Of a stretch of DNA of 47,087 nt, positions 42,059 through 47,087 are shown one piece after another. The notes beneath the pieces were generated by a model. That model saw only the letters and a list, made by a program, of their open reading frames with translations. It had not been told where the DNA came from and searched no databases. The position numbers were made by a program, and so were the translations under genes. The DNA is from Lachnospiraceae bacterium (GTDB lineage: Bacteria > Bacillota > Clostridia > Lachnospirales > Lachnospiraceae), in NCBI GenBank assembly GCA_902363835.1, contig CABJBM010000040.1, forward strand, positions 1 to 47,087, read 5' to 3'. The stretch's first letter is position 1. Each line of letters begins with the position of its first letter.

Positions 42059-42271
42059 CTTGAAAAACTCCTTTCCTTTGGATTTTTAGGCATAAAAAAT
42101 AAGCCTTTTAACGTCATGCTTAGGACGAGTATTATTTAAGGGGCTGGGTTCCGAACGTCAAAAGTGTATTTATAAAGGTTGAACCGGGTTGCTCGGAAAA
42201 TTTATCTATTTTTTATGAGGCTATAAAGGAAAAAGTACTACCACTTATATTTCTATAAATGATAGCACTTT
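42059..42271. other. Element right-end intergenic region with a terminator
   Basis: No gene was found between the J-domain gene and the terminator. The inverted repeat at 42230-42273 (AAAAAGTACTACCACTTATA and partner) forms an almost perfect hairpin on the minus strand with G-U pairs, followed by U5. It should stop transcription coming from rlmD. Confidence 0.5.
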
Positions 42272-42273
42272 TT
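42230..42273 (-). terminator. rho-independent terminator downstream of rlmD
   Basis: Arms of about 20 bases pair fully on the minus-strand RNA if G-U pairs are allowed, with a short loop, and a U5 run follows at 42234-42230. It replaces the original rlmD terminator now located at 32.77 kb. Confidence 0.65.
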
Positions 42274-42445
42274 ATTCTTTACTCGTATAATCTGCTGACA
42301 TATCTACTGTCACCAGTTCTATTCCTACACTCACATGAATCTTGTTTTCAAGGCGTTTTTCCAGTATATTTTTCTCATTCGCAACAAATACCATATGCTT
42401 GTAAAAGTACGTAAAATCAAGGATTTCTAGGTATCTGTCCGACAT
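42272..42445 (-). CDS. Possible 57-residue protein starting in the att site
   Basis: A frame reading MSDRYLEILDFTYFYKHMVF then VANEKNILEKRLENKIHVSV. It begins 19 bases before the rlmD stop and ends in the terminator stem. Codon choice looks normal, but no ribosome site is evident. It could be translated by coupling with rlmD, or be chance. No homologue recognised. Confidence 0.3.
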   Translation of the reverse strand: MSDRYLEILDFTYFYKHMVFVANEKNILEKRLENKIHVSVGIELVTVDMSADYTSKE

Positions 42446-44064
42446 ATCAACACAACAGTCTCCACATGGGTAGTCGCCGGAAACATATCCACCCCCCATC
42501 CCATCTTCGCCTCATACCCTTTCTTTTTAAAATACCCCAAATCCCTTGCCAGCGTCTCCGGTCCGCAGGACACATAAATAATTCTTTCCGGTCTCACTTT
42601 CGCCACGGAATCAATAAATTCTTCCGTGCTCCCGCTCCTCGGGGGATCTAGAAACACTACATCCACATGTTCTTCATTTTCTGCCATATTCACCATAAAT
42701 TTTCCTGCATCATTGCAAAAAAATCTGATGTTTTTAATACCATTGATTTTGGCATTTTCCACTGCATCCCGTACTGCTTCCCGATTCAGCTCAACACCAA
42801 TAACTTCCTTCGCATGCTTACTGGCAACAATTCCTATCGTACCAATCCCGCAATAAGCATCGACTACCCGTTCCTTGCCAGTAAGTCCGGCAGCCTCAAT
42901 AGCTTTATTATAGAGGGCCTCCGTCTGTACCGGATTTACCTGATAAAAAGATTTAGAAGAAATACGAAAATGGCAACCGCAGAGAATATCCTCAATATAT
43001 CCTTTTCCATACAGCACATGCTCCTTATCTCCCAGCACCATGCTTGTTCCCCTGCCATTTACATTTTGTATAATCGTAGTGATCTCCGGGTGTTTTTCCC
43101 GCAGCGCCTTAACAAAATTATTTTTAGAAGGAAAAACTGGTGAAGCAGTTACCAGAACCACCATAACTTCTCCTGTTGTAAATCCCCTCCGTATCAATAC
43201 GTGACGTAATAACCCATATCCAGTATCTTCATCATAGGTACGTATCTTAAAAGACTTCAACATGCCTCTTATGGTTCCGATAATCTCATCCGCCTTCTGA
43301 TCCTCGATCATGCAGCTTTCTACAGGAACAACACTATGGGAATTCAATTCATATACTCCTGAAATCGGATTGCCCTTCCTGTCATGGTCGAACACCGCAT
43401 GAACCTTATTGCGGTAATGATAAGGATTCTCCATTCCAATTATCGGCGCAACACGGCAATATGGCTTCAGCAACTTTTCCAAATGCTTTTGCTTCTGTTC
43501 CAGTTGTTTTTCATAAGGCATGTCCAAAAGCTGGCAACCTCCGCACTTACGAGATACCGGACATTTGGAAGCAGTTTTACCTACTGCACGCCTTTCCTTA
43601 TTTAACATATTACTGATCTGCACACCCTTGCTTCCGATGTCACCGTTCCTATCATAATTTCTGCCATTTCCACCATCACCATTGCCTATCTTGCCATCAT
43701 TGCTGCGATTCCGGCCGCCACTGTTACTACTAATGCCACGGCCCCTACCACCACTGTTATCACCCATGCCACTGTTCCGACCACTGTAGTTACCACCCAT
43801 GCCACTGTTCCGGTCGTTGTTGTTATTACCTATTTCACGGCTCCGATCACCATTATTGCTGCCCATACCACTACTCCGTCTACTATTGTTGCCGCTCTTA
43901 CCACTGTTACTTCCTTTTCTGACGCCACCGTCGTTGCTCCTGTCATAATTGCCGTTGTTACCTTCGCCTTCCCTTCTCTTCTGCCCCCCTTTCTTTCCAT
44001 TATCACTGCTCTTTACCATTCTATCATTCCGGAATCTTTCTTTTTTCAGCCTGTTATCTATCAT
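42427..44064 (-). CDS. rlmD: 23S rRNA (uracil-5) methyltransferase RlmD-like, with RGG/N-rich N-terminal extension
   Basis: A 545-residue SAM-dependent RNA methyltransferase of the TrmA/RlmD family. The iron-sulfur cysteines are C168, C174, C177 (CPVSRKCGGC) and C251 (SCMIED). The SAM motif VVDAYCGIGTIGI and FLDPPRSG are present; YVSCGPETLARDL holds the catalytic Cys. The first 155 residues are unusual: a Gly/Asn/Arg/Ser-rich stretch with repeats such as NSGMGGNYSGRNSGMGDN and basic Lys blocks, replacing the TRAM domain normal in RlmD. The end TTHVETVVLICRTDT is derived from the element: the original end sits at 32.84 kb. GGAAGG precedes the start. Confidence 0.88.
   Translation of the reverse strand: MIDNRLKKERFRNDRMVKSSDNGKKGGQKRREGEGNNGNYDRSNDGGVRKGSNSGKSGNNSRRSSGMGSNNGDRSREIGNNNNDRNSGMGGNYSGRNSGMGDNSGGRGRGISSNSGGRNRSNDGKIGNGDGGNGRNYDRNGDIGSKGVQISNMLNKERRAVGKTASKCPVSRKCGGCQLLDMPYEKQLEQKQKHLEKLLKPYCRVAPIIGMENPYHYRNKVHAVFDHDRKGNPISGVYELNSHSVVPVESCMIEDQKADEIIGTIRGMLKSFKIRTYDEDTGYGLLRHVLIRRGFTTGEVMVVLVTASPVFPSKNNFVKALREKHPEITTIIQNVNGRGTSMVLGDKEHVLYGKGYIEDILCGCHFRISSKSFYQVNPVQTEALYNKAIEAAGLTGKERVVDAYCGIGTIGIVASKHAKEVIGVELNREAVRDAVENAKINGIKNIRFFCNDAGKFMVNMAENEEHVDVVFLDPPRSGSTEEFIDSVAKVRPERIIYVSCGPETLARDLGYFKKKGYEAKMGWGVDMFPATTHVETVVLICRTDT
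42448..42475. repeat. Right attachment site of the rlmD element
   Basis: Pairs with 32857-32884 at 23 of 28 positions. It lies in the last codons of rlmD, so integration leaves the gene able to make a full-length protein with a slightly different tail. Confidence 0.7.
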
Positions 44065-44521
44065 AAATGCACTCTGCCTTCCTGTATTTATTTTCTCCCT
44101 ATATCTGATCTATTTCTGATCTATTTCTGATCTATTTCTGATCTATTTCTGATCTATTCCTATATTTAATTTCTTCCTATATTTAATATCTTCTCCTATT
44201 TATTCTCTTGCCATATTTATTCTTTTCCTACATTTAATCTCTTCCTACATTCACTTTCTCCCCATACATACTCTCTTCCTATATTTATTTTCTCCTCAAT
44301 CCTTCTACTTCAACCTCTCCACAAGATCCCCGGCCTCTGCACAAAACCATTTCTCCTCCCATTTACCCTACAAGCCTTTCACCCTTTTCTTTTCTCCACA
44401 GCTATTATAATACATCTCTACCTACAAAACTACTGAAATCCTCTTATACCTCCAAAAAACACTTGTATTTTTCCCCCTCTGGGATATAATAAACCATAAA
44501 AAGACAAAAGGAAGTGCACCC
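44065..44521. repeat. Intergenic tandem repeats between rlmD and the YbaK gene
   Basis: 44105-44159 holds five tandem copies of CTGATCTATTT (11 bp), the last one varied. 44160-44300 continues with degenerate CTTCCTAYATTTA-like units. The rest is AT-rich with no gene except the promoter of the next gene. Confidence 0.65.
44463..44490 (+). promoter_or_regulatory. Promoter of the YbaK-like gene
   Basis: TTGTAT (44463-44468) and TATAAT (44485-44490) separated by 16 bases, about 31 bases before the ATG at 44522, with AAGGAAGTG between. Confidence 0.6.
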
Positions 44522-45103
44522 ATGGCTCATACATACGATACCTTTTACCTGGATAAAACCCTTTATAATGGCCGGCCCGCTGATTTGACAGGACGTCTTC
44601 CCAAAGAAATCCGTACCTATGACCTTCTAGACAAATTGAACATCTCCTATCAGAGAGTGGATCACTCCCCCCTCCCCACCATAGAAGCCTGCCGTGAGGT
44701 TGATGCGCTTTTAAAGATAGATATCTGCAAGAATCTGTTTCTGCGAAATGCCCAGAAAACCGATTTCTATCTTCTTCTTCTGCCTGGCGGAAAAAAATTC
44801 CGCACTGCTGCCCTTTCCAGGCAAATAGGCTCAGCCAGACTTTCTTTTGCTGAACCGGAATTTATGGAACAATTTCTGGACATTACTCCTGGCTCAGTTT
44901 CGGTTCTGGGACTTATTAATGATAAAGACCACCGTGTCAGGCTGCTGATCGATAAGGATGTGCTTTCCAACGAATTCTTTGGCTGCCATCCCTGTATCAA
45001 TACCTCCAGCCTAAAGTTTAAAACCGCAGACCTTTTAGACAAGATTCTTCTGGCTATTCATTGTGAATACACCCTGGTAGACTTGCCTTCCGAGCAGGAT
45101 TAA
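44522..45103 (+). CDS. YbaK/ProXp-type prolyl-tRNA editing protein
   Basis: A 193-residue protein of the YbaK/ProX family, which hydrolyses mischarged Pro-tRNA. Recognisable are DHSPLPTIEACREVDALLKI, FLLRN-like NLFLRNAQKTDFYLLLLPGG with KKF, GSARLSFAEPEFMEQFLDIT and GCHPCINTSSLKF near the end. This is the stand-alone editing-domain form. It is a host housekeeping gene. AAGGAAGTGCACCC precedes the ATG; a promoter at 44463-44490 drives it. No defect seen. Confidence 0.85.
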   Translation: MAHTYDTFYLDKTLYNGRPADLTGRLPKEIRTYDLLDKLNISYQRVDHSPLPTIEACREVDALLKIDICKNLFLRNAQKTDFYLLLLPGGKKFRTAALSRQIGSARLSFAEPEFMEQFLDITPGSVSVLGLINDKDHRVRLLIDKDVLSNEFFGCHPCINTSSLKFKTADLLDKILLAIHCEYTLVDLPSEQD

Positions 45104-45112
45104 TTCCTGCTT

Positions 45113-45455
45113 GTGCATCTTATATTTTTACACCTTATACCTTACATCTTGCATCTTGTATCTTACATTTTGCACCTTACATCTTGTATCTTGTATCTTG
45201 CAACTTACATTTTGCATCTTACACTTTACATCTTGTATCTTACATTTTTTACCTTACATCTTGTATCTTACATTTTTTACCTTACATCTTGTATCTTATA
45301 TTTTTCACCTTATATCTTACATCTTGCACCTTGCATTTTGTACCTTACATCTTGCATTTTGTACCTCACATCTTGTATTTTTCACCTTACACCTTGTATT
45401 TTGCACCTTCCACCTTGTATTTTTCACCTTACACCTTATACCTTACGCTTTACAC
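45113..45455. repeat. Heptad minisatellite (period 7, TTRYAYY consensus)
   Basis: About 340 bases of degenerate heptads such as TTACATC, TTGTATC, TTGCACC and TTACATT. Because 7 is not a multiple of 3, all three forward frames are open and give Cys/Leu/Ile/His-rich text; this explains overlapping ORFs here. No ribosome site or family match supports coding. Confidence 0.75.
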
Positions 45456-45527
45456 CCACCACCATTCGCCTCATCCCCCACACCTCTCACATCACACACT
45501 ACACCCCGCACCATAAAAATAAACCTC

Positions 45528-45564
45528 AAAATGGGACAGGATATTCCATATCCTGTCCCATTTT
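45528..45564. terminator. Bidirectional terminator, 17-bp perfect stem
   Basis: AAAATGGGACAGGATAT and its reverse complement flank a 3-base loop, giving a T-run on both strands. It stops the YbaK-side transcript and the GGDEF gene coming the other way. Confidence 0.8.
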
Positions 45565-45627
45565 ATTCCCCCATTCTCCTCTTCACCCAAATTACCGCCA
45601 CACTCCATCCCCCACAACCCCCCCCCA

Positions 45628-46512
45628 TCAACCATCACAAAAAACAGCAATCCGGTTTTTTCCGGCCTGTTTTGCTTGATACATGGCCTGGTCTGCCCTG
45701 GAAAATAGTTTTTGATAGTCCTCTCCCTCTGTTCCGTTACTGGGAACGATTCCAATGCTGATGGAAAGATGCCCCTTTTCTTCCGGTATGATCTTTTCTA
45801 CACGAGCCAGCAGATCCTTTGCCTTTTTCCGGACATTTTCCTCTGCTGTGAAAACCACAAACTCATCTCCCCCTACTCTTCCCACCAGATCTGGCTCCGG
45901 GTAAATATCGCAGAGCATTCCGCCTACCTGCATCAAAATCTGATCTCCGGCCAGATGGCCGAAACAGTCATTAATTTCCTTGAAATTATCAATATCAATC
46001 ATGCAGAGCCAGCCCCATCCGCCGTCCTTTAATATTTCCTCTACCCGGTATTCAAAGGCCATTTTATTGTATAATCCGGTAAGCCCATCCTTTAAAGACT
46101 GAAGCAAAAGCTGCTCTTCCCTTGCCTTTAGTCCGGTAATATCCTGAAGCTTTCCAATGAGTTTCACCGGACGGTCTGTCCCAGCCCCCCATTGAGCGGT
46201 AAGCTTGCAGCTGCACCAGTGATATGGTTCTCCCATCTTTCCCATGCAAAATTCAAAGGAACGGATTTCCCCGTCTTTTGGTGCATTGTTCCTATGTTTG
46301 GCAAAAACCTGTTCAAAAGTCAGCAAATCGATCTGGCCTTGAGCATTTGGTGACAGATATAGCTTCCCATCTATATAAGAATACTCAAATAAAACCGTAT
46401 CTTTAAAAAGACTCATATTTTTATACATTTGCTCCGTCTCACTAAAACGGAAGAACTCATGCTCATTTACCGTACCCCATTCCTCAAACAGCTTTCGTGA
46501 ATTTCCTGTCAT
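45628..46512 (-). CDS. Diguanylate cyclase with N-terminal PAS-like domain
   Basis: A 294-residue signalling protein. The C-terminal GGDEF domain (about 133-294) has the active site RVGGDEFVVF and LKDGLTGLYNKMAFEYRVEE, as in active cyclases that make c-di-GMP. The inhibitory RxxD site upstream is absent (PEPD instead), so product feedback is probably weaker. The N-terminal 120 residues read as a PAS-like sensor (YLSPNAQGQIDLL, FCMGKMGEPYHWCSCKLT). The start at 46512 lacks a strong ribosome site, so it may be a few codons off. Ends near a C-rich gap before the heptad repeat. Confidence 0.82.
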   Translation of the reverse strand: MTGNSRKLFEEWGTVNEHEFFRFSETEQMYKNMSLFKDTVLFEYSYIDGKLYLSPNAQGQIDLLTFEQVFAKHRNNAPKDGEIRSFEFCMGKMGEPYHWCSCKLTAQWGAGTDRPVKLIGKLQDITGLKAREEQLLLQSLKDGLTGLYNKMAFEYRVEEILKDGGWGWLCMIDIDNFKEINDCFGHLAGDQILMQVGGMLCDIYPEPDLVGRVGGDEFVVFTAEENVRKKAKDLLARVEKIIPEEKGHLSISIGIVPSNGTEGEDYQKLFSRADQAMYQAKQAGKNRIAVFCDG

Positions 46513-46683
46513 GATCCTTCCCCCTGCACCTGCTGGAATCCTTTATTCCGCATCTTTTCCATTCGTATATGGTATATGATAACGCTTTTTATCCGTATAT
46601 GCAACCAGTTTTTCAACCATTATTACGCATATAATACGTAGCATCTGCATAGAATATCCTTTATGATTAACCTAGAGGTGATA

Positions 46684-47010
46684 ATGTTGGATGAACAGTT
46701 TGTCAGGAATAGAATCACGGAACTCCGCCTGAAAAAAGATATCTCCGAATATCAAATGAGCCTGGATCTAGGAAAAAACAAGAGCTATATCCAGGGAATT
46801 TCTTCAGGACGTTCTATGCCATCTATGAAACAATTTTTTGAAATCTGCGATTATCTTGAAATTACTCCCATAGAATTTTTTAATACGGAAATAAAAGAAC
46901 CGCCTCTTCTAAGGGAGGCCGCTGCGCTGATGAAGGACTTGACCAAAGAGGATTTGGAAGCGGTTTTCCCCATATTGCTGCGGCTTAAAGCAAATGCGGA
47001 CAAATCATGA
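46684..47010 (+). CDS. XRE-family HTH regulator
   Basis: A 108-residue regulator: MLDEQFVRNRITELRLKKDI, then SEYQMSLDLGKNKSYIQGIS and IEFFNTEIKEPPLLREAAAL with a C-terminal helix. The HTH matches the Cro/C1 family, with a shortened recognition region (SSGRSMPSMKQF). AGAGGTGATA precedes the ATG; an open frame 21 bases earlier is untranslated. It is divergent from the GGDEF gene by about 170 bases, so it may regulate it. Confidence 0.78.
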   Translation: MLDEQFVRNRITELRLKKDISEYQMSLDLGKNKSYIQGISSGRSMPSMKQFFEICDYLEITPIEFFNTEIKEPPLLREAAALMKDLTKEDLEAVFPILLRLKANADKS

Positions 47011-47087
47011 CCACCCGTCAAACGGGTGGTTTGCACGCCCCTATAAGGGGACGTTACTGGCCAGCGCCTCAAGACGCTGGCTTTCAC
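47010..47087. other. Three adjacent hairpins at the window end
   Basis: Consecutive stems: CCACCCG/CGGGTGG (47011-47029), CCCC/GGGG (47038-47050) and GCCAGCG/CGCTGGC (47060-47081). This string of short GC-rich hairpins immediately after the XRE stop resembles the ends of IS200/IS605 elements, but it is cut by the window, so this is only a suggestion. Confidence 0.35.

Noticed and set aside
45113..45455. Repeat tract as a CRISPR array
   Set aside because: The units are 7 bp, contiguous and degenerate, with no spacers of constant length and no cas genes.
45111..45761. Three overlapping plus-strand ORFs of 110-216 residues
   Set aside because: They are translations of the period-7 repeat, which leaves all three frames open; no ribosome site or domain supports coding.
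46851..47087. 78-residue minus-strand frame at the window end
   Set aside because: Antisense to the XRE gene and reading through hairpin DNA; no supporting start or domain.

Overview
The window looks like a chromosomal segment of a low-to-mid GC Firmicute, most likely a Lachnospiraceae/Clostridia gut bacterium. The reasons are the strong AGGAGG-type ribosome sites, the siphophage gene set typical of that family, and the flanking host genes (a 23S rRNA uracil methyltransferase, a YbaK-type tRNA editing protein, a GGDEF protein). No rRNA, complete tRNA or CRISPR array was seen.

Region 1 (1-25.8 kb, minus strand) is most of an HK97-like siphophage prophage. In transcription order it holds an early sigma-like regulator, DUF2800 and DUF2815 proteins, a family A DNA polymerase, an antirepressor, a primase-helicase, a VRR-NUC nuclease, an SNF2-like helicase, a late regulator, an HNH nuclease, terminase subunits, two DNA methyltransferases, portal, ClpP-like protease, major capsid, head-tail connectors, major tail protein and a tail chaperone with a programmed -1 frameshift. 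The prophage looks defective: the capsid gene carries a frame break and lacks its N-terminal arm. A small two-gene cassette with its own consensus promoter sits between terminase and portal.

Region 2 (25.85-32.6 kb) is a dense defence island. One plus-strand operon encodes a three-protein ABC-3C system (CTD protein, middle component, SMC-like ATPase with a CxxC hook), then a small HTH regulator, an AlkA-like DNA glycosylase and a SacI-family restriction endonuclease. A convergent minus-strand unit encodes an AbrB-like regulator and the cognate-looking C5 cytosine methyltransferase. The two units meet at a bidirectional terminator.

Region 3 (about 32.86-42.47 kb) is a separate integrative element of about 9.6 kb inserted in the 3' end of rlmD. 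Imperfect 28-bp repeats flank it, and a large serine recombinase reads into one end. It carries a Rep-like protein, small HTH proteins, a gene split by an in-frame stop, a DUF697-phospholipase-D fusion divergent from an XRE regulator, a 10-cysteine miniprotein and a J-domain protein. The displaced rlmD 3' end and its terminator lie at 32.76-32.88 kb.

Region 4 (42.4-47.1 kb) is host chromosome: rlmD with an unusual Gly/Asn/Arg/Ser-rich N-terminal extension, a YbaK-like gene, a heptad-repeat intergenic tract, a diguanylate cyclase, an XRE regulator, and a triple-hairpin sequence cut by the window end. Overall this is a hotspot where prophage, defence genes and an integrative element have accumulated beside rlmD.
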